This document shows positions 45,000 to 54,585 of a DNA stretch of 64,000 nucleotides, piece by piece. The DNA is from an uncultured Muribaculaceae bacterium. GTDB taxonomy: Bacteria; Bacteroidota; Bacteroidia; Bacteroidales; Muribaculaceae. The translations under genes and the position numbers were made by a program. Positions within the stretch are counted from its first letter, which is position 1, and each line of letters starts with the position of its first letter. The stretch is taken from the NCBI GenBank assembly GCA_944321705.1, contig CALUMG010000002.1, forward strand, positions 124,001 through 188,000. Reading direction: 5' to 3'. The notes under the pieces are model-generated. The model ran no database searches. It was not told where the DNA came from and saw nothing but the letters and a program-made list of their open reading frames with translations.

Positions 45000-47708
45000 A
45001 TGACAGGATACATAGGAAATATCATAACTATAATCTCACTGCTTGCATATTGCGCATTATCATCGTTCTCGGCAATGGCCGATTCAACATTAAAAGGAAC
45101 GATAAGCGACGACATCCACGGCTTGCCACTTGAATATGCCGGAATCATGTTGTTCCGTGATGGGACAGCAATTCATGGCGCTATGGCCGATGAAAACGGA
45201 AAATTTGAAATATCGGGAATAAAAAAAGGCCCATATACAATAACGACAAGTTACACAGGTTACAATAACTATCGAAAGTTCATCGAAATATCAACCGACA
45301 CGATAATAAATATTCAAATGTCAACGTCGGAAAATGCTCTCGATGAAGTAATAATCACGGCATCCGAATCACGAAAGGCCACAAGTTCGTCGATAATCGA
45401 TGAAACGGCCATGAGACATCTGCAACCAAGCAGCTTCACCGACTTGCTTGAACTTCTGCCCGGTGGAAAATCAATCGACCCCGACATGAGTGGAATAAAC
45501 AGCATTAAATTGCGCGAAGCATCCAATTCGGTAGAAGACATATCTTCTCTTGGAGTGAGTTTTGTCATCGACGGCGTAACTCAAAACAACGACGCCAACA
45601 TGCAATACATGCCGGGAACATTACTTGGCTCCAATTTAAGCAATGTATCAAAAGGCGTGGACATGCGTACCATCCCTACCGACAATATTGAAAGTGTAGA
45701 AATCATTCGTGGGATTCCATCGGTAGAATATGGCGACTTGACAGGAGGGACAGTAATCATCAACCGCAAAAAAACAGAATCACCCTACACGGCAAGGTTC
45801 AAAGCTGACCAAAAAAGCATGTTGTTTTCGGCTGGGAAAGGATTCAGGCTCGACAATGAAGGCCGCAACATTCTTAACTTAGATGTCAACTACCTTGACG
45901 CTAAAGCCAATCCTGTAGACAACAGACAAAATTACACGCGCTTCACCACATCGGCACGATATTCGGGACACAACCGATATGGTTCGGGACTGAAAATGCA
46001 ATGGAACGCCAGTGCCGACTACACAGGCTCGTTCGACGACATAAAGCACGACAAGGACGCCAATGCCGCAATAGATGCTTTCAAGTCAAACTATAACAGC
46101 ATGGCTATTGCCGGAAAATGGACATTGCTGTTCCCATCCTCAAGTTTCATTAAAGAAATCAAGACCGGCATGTCATTCAAGCAGGAATGGGACTACATGA
46201 ACGAAGTTCGCTCGGTTTCAATCGACCGGCCAACTGCAATTCCAATGAGCAACAAAGAAGGTGAAGCCGATGGCATATATTTGCCCTATCAATACATTGC
46301 CGACATGACTATCGATGGAAAACCATTATATGCAAATGCCAACATGAGAACGAAATTTTCAGCAAAACACGGCATTTTCGAACACAGGATTATGGCCGGA
46401 GTCGATTGGAACCTCATGAAAAATCTTGGAGACGGACAAATCTACAATCCTGCCCGTCCTTTAAATTGGAGCACGACAGTCAGGCCTCGGCGATATAAAG
46501 ATATTCCATCTATACAGAATTTTTCAGCTTATGCCGAAGAAGATTTTCACATATACGCGGGCCGTCACCATTTCAACATCACCGCAGGCTTGAGGTTGCA
46601 ATCCTTGCTCGGACTCGATAAAGCCTATTCAATGAACGGCAAAGTATATGCCGACCCTCGATTCAACATGCAATGGGACTTGCCAACCGCAGGCGACTGG
46701 AAATTTTCACTGTCGGGAGGATTGGGATGGATGTCAAAGATGCCGACGCAAGCCCAACTCTTTCCCGATGCAAAATATGTCGATATAGTAGAATTAAACT
46801 ACTACTCAGTTGCGCCCGAAGACCGCAGGGTGTACTTGATGACATATAAATGGGACAATACTAACTATGAATTGGAACCATCAAGAAATCTGAAATGGGA
46901 AATCCGCGCCGACATTTCTTACAAAGGGAATCGCCTGTCGGCAACATATTTTCGTGAACGCATGGACAACGCTTTCAGCTCAAGCAGTTACTATCGAATC
47001 CTTCCCTACAAGCGCTATGATGACCCCACGTTGGCAACTTTCTCCAGAGACACCCTCATTGACACTTATTCTTGCGTCGGCAACGATAATCGAGTCAGGA
47101 AAGAAGGCGTGGAATTCCAATTTGTTTCAAAACGCATCGAATTACTAAAGACTCGCGTTACAATCAACGGTGCATGGTTCAAAACTATATACAGCACTGC
47201 TTCCACGCAATATCGCTCACAATCGATTCTCATCGACAACAAGCAACTTAGCTACATAGGCGTGTACAATTGGGAAGATGGTACCGAATATCAGTCATTC
47301 AACACCAATTTCATGCTCGACACCTACTTGCAACGGCTCGGCATGACATTCTCTATTTCGGCACAATGCACATGGTTCACGTCGTCGCGCAACTTGTGGA
47401 ACGACGGGACTCCTGTAAAATATGTTGACAAAAGCGGTGTAACACACGAATTTACCGAAAAGGACAAAAACGACATGTACTTGCAACATTTGGTTGAAAA
47501 CTATGCAGGAAGCTATTTCGACCGAATGACGGTTCCATTTGCAATGGGGGTGAATTTAAAAGCGACTAAGGAAATAGGCAAATACATTAATCTGGCTCTT
47601 TTCGTAAACAGATTGCTGAGTTTCACTCCCGACTATTACAGAGGAGCACAACTCGTGAGACGTTCCTCGACTCCATATTTCGGTATGGAAGCCAATTTTC
47701 GATTTTAA
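45000..47708 (+). CDS. TonB-dependent outer membrane receptor
   Basis: 902 residues from ATG 45000. Signal peptide (MTGYIGNIITIISLLAYCALSSFSAMA), then a CarboxypepD_reg-like domain (about residues 30-110: LKGTISDDIHGLPLEYAGIMLF), a plug domain (LDEVIITASESRK, then VSFVIDGVTQNN, VEIIRGIPSVEYGDLTGGTVIINRK), and a 22-strand barrel ending in the aromatic C-terminus FGMEANFRF. Not a SusC: no SusD partner and the size is smaller. First of eight genes on the plus strand; it probably takes up the substrate of the operon across the outer membrane with TonB energy. Confidence 0.92.
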   Translation: MTGYIGNIITIISLLAYCALSSFSAMADSTLKGTISDDIHGLPLEYAGIMLFRDGTAIHGAMADENGKFEISGIKKGPYTITTSYTGYNNYRKFIEISTDTIINIQMSTSENALDEVIITASESRKATSSSIIDETAMRHLQPSSFTDLLELLPGGKSIDPDMSGINSIKLREASNSVEDISSLGVSFVIDGVTQNNDANMQYMPGTLLGSNLSNVSKGVDMRTIPTDNIESVEIIRGIPSVEYGDLTGGTVIINRKKTESPYTARFKADQKSMLFSAGKGFRLDNEGRNILNLDVNYLDAKANPVDNRQNYTRFTTSARYSGHNRYGSGLKMQWNASADYTGSFDDIKHDKDANAAIDAFKSNYNSMAIAGKWTLLFPSSSFIKEIKTGMSFKQEWDYMNEVRSVSIDRPTAIPMSNKEGEADGIYLPYQYIADMTIDGKPLYANANMRTKFSAKHGIFEHRIMAGVDWNLMKNLGDGQIYNPARPLNWSTTVRPRRYKDIPSIQNFSAYAEEDFHIYAGRHHFNITAGLRLQSLLGLDKAYSMNGKVYADPRFNMQWDLPTAGDWKFSLSGGLGWMSKMPTQAQLFPDAKYVDIVELNYYSVAPEDRRVYLMTYKWDNTNYELEPSRNLKWEIRADISYKGNRLSATYFRERMDNAFSSSSYYRILPYKRYDDPTLATFSRDTLIDTYSCVGNDNRVRKEGVEFQFVSKRIELLKTRVTINGAWFKTIYSTASTQYRSQSILIDNKQLSYIGVYNWEDGTEYQSFNTNFMLDTYLQRLGMTFSISAQCTWFTSSRNLWNDGTPVKYVDKSGVTHEFTEKDKNDMYLQHLVENYAGSYFDRMTVPFAMGVNLKATKEIGKYINLALFVNRLLSFTPDYYRGAQLVRRSSTPYFGMEANFRF

Positions 47709-47737
47709 TTGACATACATATAAATACATTCTTACTT

Positions 47738-48958
47738 ATGAAACTATTGATAAAAACATTCTCCGCAATAATGGCAATTTCGGCAATGATGATTTCGACA
47801 TCATGCAGTGAAGAAAACGACAAATTAAAAATGACCGATGTCTCGCTGTCGATTGACATTGACATTGATTTACCCGAATTCACAATGGAAGAAGGCAGTT
47901 TTACGCTGCGCAACGTAAACTCGGGAATAGAAACGACTGTCGCTCTTGACAACAGCAGCACAACTGTCATCGAAGGGTTATACAACATTACGTTCATAGG
48001 GACAGGCTCCTACATGTCCAACGGCGTAAGCACAGAAATAAAAATCCAAGGAACTCTGCAAAACGCATCTGTTACATCAACAACAGGCAACCTGTCGGTT
48101 CCGGCATTCATCCAAAATGCCTCGGCGGGATTTGTCATAGCCGAGATCTTTGGCGTGGGCACATATACTCCCGACAACAAGCAATACAATGGCGACCAAT
48201 ATGTAAGAATTGTCAATAACAGTGATGAGTTGCTTTATGCCGACGGACTCGTGTTCATGGAATCAAAATTCACGACAACATCTAAATATGATTACACGCC
48301 CGACATCATGAACGAGGCCATTGCGGTACAAGCCGTAGTAGTAGTGCCGGGCAACGGAAACGATGTCCCTGTCGAGCCGGGAGAATCGCTTATCCTATGC
48401 GACAATGCAATAAACCACAAGGAAGCTAATATAAATTCGATTGATTTGAGTAATGCCGACTTTGAATGGTATACCGAATCAACGAGTTCATCCAATCCCG
48501 ACATTGACAATCCCGCAATACCTAATCTCGACATGTATTATAATTACACCTTGTCGATATGGATACTTAACAAACAAGGCAACCGTGTTTACGCAATTGG
48601 ACGCATCCCGGCCGATGTGTCGAAAGAAGATTATTTGCGCGACTACGCATATGAATATACTTATACGATGGTAACCGGTGCCACAAGCTCCACGCAACGG
48701 TGTTACAAGTTTCCCAACGAATGGATAATCGACGCTGTCACATTGTCTCCGGCAAACAGCTACGAATGGAATCTCACTGTGCCGGCAATAGACATGGGAC
48801 ACACATATTTCGGAGTCAACAACACCGTTTCGGAGAATATCGGCAAAGCCGTGGTACGCAAAGTTGCATATACGGTCGACGGACGCGACATTTTACAAGA
48901 CACCAACAATTCTTCAATCGACTTTATTCCTTCAACACAACCCACTCTAATGGATTAA
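47738..48958 (+). CDS. DUF4876 lipoprotein
   Basis: 406 residues, lipoprotein signal ending MISTSC. An N-terminal Ig-like segment (about residues 30-120) precedes a region FVIAEIFGVGTYTPDNKQYNGDQYVRIVNNSD that resembles lamin-tail-type beta-sandwiches, typical of DUF4876. Thirty bases after the receptor gene. In Bacteroidetes this family sits next to TonB receptors, so a surface-exposed partner that captures ligand is plausible, as SusD- or HmuY-like lipoproteins do. No ligand residues can be read. Confidence 0.8.
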   Translation: MKLLIKTFSAIMAISAMMISTSCSEENDKLKMTDVSLSIDIDIDLPEFTMEEGSFTLRNVNSGIETTVALDNSSTTVIEGLYNITFIGTGSYMSNGVSTEIKIQGTLQNASVTSTTGNLSVPAFIQNASAGFVIAEIFGVGTYTPDNKQYNGDQYVRIVNNSDELLYADGLVFMESKFTTTSKYDYTPDIMNEAIAVQAVVVVPGNGNDVPVEPGESLILCDNAINHKEANINSIDLSNADFEWYTESTSSSNPDIDNPAIPNLDMYYNYTLSIWILNKQGNRVYAIGRIPADVSKEDYLRDYAYEYTYTMVTGATSSTQRCYKFPNEWIIDAVTLSPANSYEWNLTVPAIDMGHTYFGVNNTVSENIGKAVVRKVAYTVDGRDILQDTNNSSIDFIPSTQPTLMD

Positions 48959-48962
48959 CGAC

Positions 48963-50519
48963 ATGCGCAATTACGCACTTTCCATATTGATATTTATGTT
49001 CACAATTACCTGTCATGTTGCAAAGGCTGTAGAAATCCATGTCAAAGATTCAGCAATATCAACTAATCGCAAATCGGCAGTCATGGAATCGGCTAAAACA
49101 TCCTTCTGTGACATGGCATGGGCGCAAATCGGGAATAAGCGGCATTACACCGATTTCTCATTCACCGACATTGCTGTCACGGGACATGGTAGCAACATGG
49201 GAAGGGCTTCTTTGGCTCAAACAGGGAATAAAACGCTTGGCTGGGGTGTCTCGGTAAAATCATTACTGCATCTTGGAAAAAACGAAAGCGTATATGGTTC
49301 TGCATCTTACGACAACTCTCATACAAAAGGAATAACATGGAACGAAAATGCCGATTTCCTTATGATATTCCCTTATGTGACAGGCGATTCAATAGGAGGT
49401 TTCATGCAAAATGAAAGTTACGCATTCTCAGGTGGATATGTTCGTGATTTTTCTCGTTTCAGCTTAGGAGCCGAAGCGTCATATCGTGCAGTGTCCGGAT
49501 TCAGAGACAAAGATCCCCGTCCGCGCAACATTGTCTCCGATTTCAGTATCGCCGTGGGAGGAGCTTTCTTGATGACAAGCAACTACCGCATCAATGCCGA
49601 CGTGAAGTTACAAAGCTACACGCAAAACAGCAGCATATCATTTCTCGCCGACAAAGGGTCTATTCCGGTCTATAACATGACCGGACTCGGTGCTGACTAC
49701 ACTCGTTTTGCCGGGACCTACACGGCTTCACGCTACAATGCGACAAAATGGGTTGCAACATTGGGAACAATGCCTGCAAATTCAATCTACGGACTCTCGG
49801 CTGTTGCAAAATACTGCCATTACGGAATGACAAAGATTCTTCCGGGAGCTTCCAATTTACCTTTGTTGAAAATCGACGAAAACGCCTTTGCTCTGCAAAC
49901 AGTCTATATGTTCAACACACGCCGTAATAACGCGGCAGGAATTAAGCTCGACATGACAGCCACCGACCGACAAGGCATAGAAAACGTAGTAGGCCAATCC
50001 ACAGGAAATTCTTTTGAAATAATGGGAGAAACTGCCGGATATCGATTCAAGCATGTAAATGCAACTCTGACTCTCCTTATAGAAAATGCCCCGGCCGATG
50101 CTTCAGGATGGAATTGGTTTGCAGAGCCGTGCATAGCATACTCCGAAACGCGGACTTCACATGCATCATTGCAAAGACACATGAATTTCTCTAATTTTGT
50201 AGGAACTCTGTCATTGCAAGGCCGACGGGAATTTGGCAAAATGTCATTGACATTGCGGCTGACAGGCTCTTATGCCGGCAACACGGCATCGTCAATATCA
50301 TTAAACGACCTGAATCAGGAAAAATCAATATACTCGACCCTTTTGCACAACTATGATTATCTCTCCGACAGTCATTGGAATACGCAAATGAAAATTCGCA
50401 TAGGTTACGCCTTAAACCATATTGGCTCACTATATCTTTCGTTCAATGGTAGCTATTCAAGCTACAAAATTTGTGGGAAGGCCTATGCCGGAACAATTTC
50501 AACAGGAATACTTTTTTAA
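48963..50519 (+). CDS. DUF6850 family outer membrane beta-barrel protein
   Basis: 518 residues. Signal peptide MRNYALSILIFMFTITCHVAKA, then alternating amphipathic strands (YGSASYDNSHTKGITW, FSLGAEASYRAVSG, NYRINADVKLQSYTQN) to the end AGTISTGILF with terminal Phe, all typical of an outer membrane barrel. No plug domain. Four bases after the DUF4876 gene. A second barrel in a TonB operon may act as an accessory channel or scaffold. Family function is unknown. Confidence 0.8.
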   Translation: MRNYALSILIFMFTITCHVAKAVEIHVKDSAISTNRKSAVMESAKTSFCDMAWAQIGNKRHYTDFSFTDIAVTGHGSNMGRASLAQTGNKTLGWGVSVKSLLHLGKNESVYGSASYDNSHTKGITWNENADFLMIFPYVTGDSIGGFMQNESYAFSGGYVRDFSRFSLGAEASYRAVSGFRDKDPRPRNIVSDFSIAVGGAFLMTSNYRINADVKLQSYTQNSSISFLADKGSIPVYNMTGLGADYTRFAGTYTASRYNATKWVATLGTMPANSIYGLSAVAKYCHYGMTKILPGASNLPLLKIDENAFALQTVYMFNTRRNNAAGIKLDMTATDRQGIENVVGQSTGNSFEIMGETAGYRFKHVNATLTLLIENAPADASGWNWFAEPCIAYSETRTSHASLQRHMNFSNFVGTLSLQGRREFGKMSLTLRLTGSYAGNTASSISLNDLNQEKSIYSTLLHNYDYLSDSHWNTQMKIRIGYALNHIGSLYLSFNGSYSSYKICGKAYAGTISTGILF

Positions 50520-50546
50520 TGAATATCATTTAATTATTAAATCATT

Positions 50547-51116
50547 ATGAACAAATTATTATTACCGATTATCGCAATCATTGCCATGATAGGCATGTCT
50601 TGCAACAATTCAAGCTCAACAAGCAACAACGACTCTGCAACAACCAATTCAACCAACGTGTTGACAATCGACCAACTTCTCACCGATGCCGATTCTTTGC
50701 AAGGGACCGACGTGGTAATAGAAGGCGTGTGCACTCACACTTGCCAGCATGGTGCAACCAAAATTTTCCTTATGGGCTCGGATGACACTAAAATCATCCG
50801 TATCGAAGCCGGCCAACTTGGGTCATTTGATACCAAATGCGTCAATTCCATTGTGAAAGTTTGGGGAAAACTTGTGGAACAACGAATCGACGAAGCCTAC
50901 TTGCAAAAATGGGAGAGCCAAGCTGCCGAAGCCGGAACAAGTCATGCCGAAGCCGGTTGCGATACCGAAAAGAAGGCTCGCGGCGAAACCGCCTCAACAA
51001 CTGCCGACCGCATTGCATCATTCAGAGAAAAAATTGCGGCTCAAAAAGAGAAAACCGGCAAAGATTACCTTTCTTTCTATTATGTAGAAGCAACAAAATA
51101 TGAAATTGAACAATAA
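50547..51116 (+). CDS. Small lipoprotein with Cys/His motif
   Basis: 189 residues. Lipoprotein signal MNKLLLPIIAIIAMIGMSC. After a Ser/Thr/Asn-rich spacer (about 20 residues), a compact beta domain VLTIDQLLTDADSLQGTDVVIEGVC-type with CTHTCQHGATKIFLMG and SIVKVWGKLVEQ suggests an OB-fold of about 80 residues. The C-terminus is helical and charged. The CTHTCQH cluster and later Cys residues could bind metal or form a redox pair. It overlaps the next gene by 17 bases. I do not recognise a named family. Confidence 0.75.
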   Translation: MNKLLLPIIAIIAMIGMSCNNSSSTSNNDSATTNSTNVLTIDQLLTDADSLQGTDVVIEGVCTHTCQHGATKIFLMGSDDTKIIRIEAGQLGSFDTKCVNSIVKVWGKLVEQRIDEAYLQKWESQAAEAGTSHAEAGCDTEKKARGETASTTADRIASFREKIAAQKEKTGKDYLSFYYVEATKYEIEQ

Positions 51117-51696
51117 CTCAAGTTACAAAGCAGGCGGCATGGCCCGTTTCAGAAAGGCCTGTCGCCTGCTTCATCGCGATTTGTCTTTTTTCTTCGCAGG
51201 AATGGTCTTAATTTATGCGTTGTCGGGAATTTTCATGAATCACCGCAACAGCATAAACCCGAATGTAACCATCTCGCGCGAAAACATGGTAATAGACAAA
51301 AAACTTCTGAAAAGCAAGGACAATATGACATCCGATGACGTCAAAGCCATGCTTGCGCCGCTGGATGAAACAAAAAACTTCACACAGTTTTATTTCCCGG
51401 AAGCATCGACAATGAAAGTTTTCTTAAAGGGAGGTTCAAGCCTGGTCGTAGACATTAATTCGGGTGAGGCAGTTTACGAAAAAGTGAGAGAACGGTTCAT
51501 CATTGCCGACATGGTGAAATTACATTTCAATCCGGGACGATGGTGGACATGGTTTGCCGATGCTTTTGCCGTGTGCCTCATAATCATCACTTTGACCGGT
51601 CTGTTCATGTTGAAAGGCCGCACAGGCTTGATGGGGCGCGGAGGCATTGAACTCGTCATAGGCATTTTGATTCCCATTATCTTTTTATTGATGTAA
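51100..51696 (+). CDS. PepSY-associated membrane protein
   Basis: 198 residues. N-terminal membrane helix (FRKACRLLHRDLSFFFAGMVLIYALSGIFMNHRN), a periplasmic PepSY-like domain (KAMLAPLDETKNFTQFYFPEAS, SLVVDINSGEAVYE), then KLHFNPGRWWTWFADAFAVCLIIITLTGLFML and a last helix. His residues at helix ends (LLHRDL, KLHFNPG) are where PepSY_TM reductases bind heme. In siderophore and xenosiderophore systems such inner-membrane proteins are thought to reduce imported ferric complexes. Starts inside the previous gene; an ATG at 51139 is an alternative. Confidence 0.8.
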   Translation: MKLNNNSSYKAGGMARFRKACRLLHRDLSFFFAGMVLIYALSGIFMNHRNSINPNVTISRENMVIDKKLLKSKDNMTSDDVKAMLAPLDETKNFTQFYFPEASTMKVFLKGGSSLVVDINSGEAVYEKVRERFIIADMVKLHFNPGRWWTWFADAFAVCLIIITLTGLFMLKGRTGLMGRGGIELVIGILIPIIFLLM

Positions 51697-51712
51697 CTTT
51701 AAACTTCTCATT

Positions 51713-52600
51713 ATGACACCAATAATAGAATGCGTGAACCTTACCCACTATTACGGTAAAAGACTCATATATGAAAATTTGAGCTTCAATGTGCCCGAAG
51801 GCCGCATACTTGGTCTTCTTGGGAAAAACGGGACAGGGAAAACGACAACGATAAATATACTCAGCGGATATCTGAAACCACATTCGGGTGAATGCCGCAT
51901 ATTCGGTAGCGACATTTTTTCAATGCCACCGACAATGCGTCGCGACATAGGATTGCTGCTCGAAGGGCATGTGCAATATCAGTTCATGAACATAAATCAA
52001 ATTGAAAAGTTCTATTCGGCATTCTTCCCGGGACAATGGTGCCGTGATGCCTATTACGGACTGATGGAAAAACTCAAAGTTTCTCCAAGGCAAATGATTT
52101 CACGCATGTCTAATGGACAACGTTCCCAAGTGGCTCTCGGTCTCATTTTGGCTCAAAATCCGAAATTACTGATTCTTGACGACTTTTCTCTCGGCCTTGA
52201 CCCCGGTTATCGCAGGCTTTTCGTGGAATATTTACGCGAATATGCAACTGCCGGCAACAAAACAGTGTTTCTCACTTCTCACATCATTCAAGACATGGAA
52301 CGCCTCATCGACGATTGCATAATTATGGACTATGGCAAGATTCTAATCCAGATGCCGGTAAAGGAATTGCTCAATGGCATAAGAAGATATACTTGCAACA
52401 TAGCCGAAGGATATGAGCCTGAATTAGGAGATAAATTCTATCATCCGGGAGTAATCGGCAATCGAATGGAAACTTATTCTTTCCTTGAATTGAACGAGGT
52501 AGAAACCGAATTAAAGAAAAGAAACGTGCCATACTCGACATTGAAAGCTGAAAAAATAGGGCTCGAAGATGCCTTCATAGGATTAACAGGTAAATATTGA
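51713..52600 (+). CDS. ABC transporter ATP-binding protein
   Basis: 295 residues. Walker A LLGKNGTGKTTT, Q-loop region, and signature MSNGQRSQVALG (SNGQ instead of SGGQ). Walker B is LLILDD, so the catalytic Glu is Asp, followed by the D-loop FSLGLDPG and the switch His in TSHIIQD. The C-terminal 75 residues are an accessory domain as in CcmA/NosF/DrrA-type ATPases. Works with the permease 6 bases downstream. The E-to-D change may slow hydrolysis; it was checked in the codons (GAC GAC). Confidence 0.88.
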   Translation: MTPIIECVNLTHYYGKRLIYENLSFNVPEGRILGLLGKNGTGKTTTINILSGYLKPHSGECRIFGSDIFSMPPTMRRDIGLLLEGHVQYQFMNINQIEKFYSAFFPGQWCRDAYYGLMEKLKVSPRQMISRMSNGQRSQVALGLILAQNPKLLILDDFSLGLDPGYRRLFVEYLREYATAGNKTVFLTSHIIQDMERLIDDCIIMDYGKILIQMPVKELLNGIRRYTCNIAEGYEPELGDKFYHPGVIGNRMETYSFLELNEVETELKKRNVPYSTLKAEKIGLEDAFIGLTGKY

Positions 52601-52606
52601 CAATCT

Positions 52607-53278
52607 ATGATTAAAGCTATATTTTTTAAAGAATGGATTAAAACTCGCTGGTGTTTTTTTATAGCCTTGGTTGTTACCACCGGCATGGCAGGATATTCCA
52701 TCCTGAAAATTAACAAACTCGTGTCGCTTAAAGGAGCCGGACATCTATGGGAAGTAGCTGTGACTCGCGATGCCTTGTTCATCGACATGCTTGAATATGT
52801 GCCTTTGATTGTGGGTATAGTGCTGGCTGTCGTGCAATTTGCCCCGGAAATGCAACGCAAATGCCTTAAGCTTACATTGCACCTGCCTTGTTCGCAAAAG
52901 CGCATGATATTCTCCATGCTGGCAGCCGGATTGACATTGCTGCTGACATGCTTCATCGTCAATTTTGGCGTATTGTATGCATGTTTACCTGCAATTTTCC
53001 CTTCGCAATTAGTGTGGCGGTTCACTTTGTCGGCATTCCCGTGGTACTTGGCCGGCGTGGCATCCTACTTGATGGCTTCTTGGATAATACTCGAGCCGAC
53101 ATGGAAAATGAGAATCGTAGACATCACAATATCCATATTCGTCATAAGCATATATTTCCTTGCTCCTGCACCCGAGGCCTATAATTCGTTTTTGCCGTAT
53201 CTCACGATATACACTTTCATGCTTATCGTGCTGTCTTGGATATCAGTTTCAAGATTTAAGTCGGGCAAGCAAGACTAA
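52607..53278 (+). CDS. ABC-2-type transporter permease
   Basis: 223 residues, about six membrane helices (WCFFIALVVTTGMAGYSILK; YVPLIVGIVLAVVQFAP; MLAAGLTLLLTCFIVNFGVLYA; WYLAGVASYLMASWIIL; and two more), with KEWIKTRW at the N-terminus as in ABC-2 permeases. One permease per ATPase, so a homodimer is expected. Six bases after the ATPase gene. Substrate unknown. Confidence 0.85.
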   Translation: MIKAIFFKEWIKTRWCFFIALVVTTGMAGYSILKINKLVSLKGAGHLWEVAVTRDALFIDMLEYVPLIVGIVLAVVQFAPEMQRKCLKLTLHLPCSQKRMIFSMLAAGLTLLLTCFIVNFGVLYACLPAIFPSQLVWRFTLSAFPWYLAGVASYLMASWIILEPTWKMRIVDITISIFVISIYFLAPAPEAYNSFLPYLTIYTFMLIVLSWISVSRFKSGKQD

Positions 53279-53300
53279 TCAATAAATCTCCCTAAAATAT

Positions 53301-54323
53301 ATGAAGAATTTCAGCAAAATAATACTCGCAATCACAATTGCCGCCATTGCTGCATGGCTTCTTCCTTGGTGTTACGCATTCGTCACAGCCAAAGCTTATT
53401 CATCGCCATTTGTATTATACAGCTCTCTTCACGGTGATTTCATAATAACGCAACGCGACAATGTCGTCTCCCGGCATGACACGAATGGCAATGAATTTGA
53501 CGAAAACGAAGTGGACAGCTTGTTGCCGACTATGTACATGCGGCAACTTGTCGCCGATGGTCGTTTCCCCGACAGCATTCTCGGCAAGCATGTGGAACCG
53601 CAACAGATACAAATGACAAACTTCAATTTTCGCTCGACTCCGCGCGATGTAAACTATGTCAACGCAGGCATTTATTTCCTGTTTGAATCCATGCCAAAGC
53701 GCGTGGACCTCGAAATGCCCGATGATGCATTCCGCTTCACCGACAATAGGATAGAATTCCTAAGCATGGCCGACAATTCCATAAACGAAGCCAAAAGCGA
53801 CATGTTTACTCGCATGTTAAAGGAAAAAGGATTTACTTTCCCTCCGCGTAAAATTGCCACAAATCCCGACCCTCGCAAGGAATACGACAATGGCGCGTTG
53901 CTCATCGACGCTTCAGGACAATTGTTCAACTTGAAATGCACCGCAGGCCGTCCTTATGTAAAACAAATCCCCTTGCCCGACGGAATTATTCCTTGTGAGG
54001 CATACGTTACTGAATTCAGGAACAGAGCATACCTCGGATTCTTTTCAGCGACCGATAAAAGTTTCTATGTCATAATGAGCGACGGAAGCATAAAGAAAAC
54101 CGGAATAAAAACATTTGACCCAAAGACCGAATCGGCAATGATTATAGGGAACATGTTTGACTGGACGGTAAAAATAACAAGAACCGATGCCGATGAATAC
54201 TATGCCTTGCGAGCCGATGATTTCTCTCTGATAAAAGAACTCAAAATAAACCGCCCGTCAAGCTATGTTCCAGGATTAAGTTTCACATCTCCGCTAAATA
54301 AATATGTAATTCCACATTTCTAA
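53301..54323 (+). CDS. DUF4857 membrane-anchored periplasmic protein
   Basis: 340 residues. One N-terminal membrane segment (IILAITIAAIAAWLLPWCYAFV), then a long periplasmic part with several beta-rich repeats (LHGDFIITQRDNVVSRHDTNGNEFDENEVDSL; GALLIDASGQLFNLKC; NRAYLGFFSATDKSFYVIMSDG), suggesting a propeller-like domain. Directly after the ABC genes, last in the operon, followed by a terminator. DUF4857 occurs with such ABC pairs; I infer it is a periplasmic adaptor for the permease. Confidence 0.8.
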   Translation: MKNFSKIILAITIAAIAAWLLPWCYAFVTAKAYSSPFVLYSSLHGDFIITQRDNVVSRHDTNGNEFDENEVDSLLPTMYMRQLVADGRFPDSILGKHVEPQQIQMTNFNFRSTPRDVNYVNAGIYFLFESMPKRVDLEMPDDAFRFTDNRIEFLSMADNSINEAKSDMFTRMLKEKGFTFPPRKIATNPDPRKEYDNGALLIDASGQLFNLKCTAGRPYVKQIPLPDGIIPCEAYVTEFRNRAYLGFFSATDKSFYVIMSDGSIKKTGIKTFDPKTESAMIIGNMFDWTVKITRTDADEYYALRADDFSLIKELKINRPSSYVPGLSFTSPLNKYVIPHF

Positions 54324-54351
54324 GCATCCACGCATATTAATGCCAACCAAT

Positions 54352-54387
54352 GAGGGACAACCATCGCAGGCTTGTCCCTCGTTTTTT
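54352..54387 (+). terminator. Terminator of the TonB/ABC operon
   Basis: GAGGGACAA (54352-54360) pairs perfectly with TTGTCCCTC (54372-54380), followed by GTTTTTTAT. Confidence 0.85.
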
Positions 54388-54585
54388 ATCCCGTCGGCAC
54401 AAAGTTCATTTGTGTTGAATATTTATGCACTTTCACGCTCTTTTTCACAAATTGCATCATAAGGATTACCAATATCTTACATATATTGTGCAAAAAGCAA
54501 AAAAAGCATCCATTTTTCTTGTGCATGATAAACTTTTATAGTACTTTCGTTGCTATTAAACGATAAAACCTTATAAAAATTTAAT

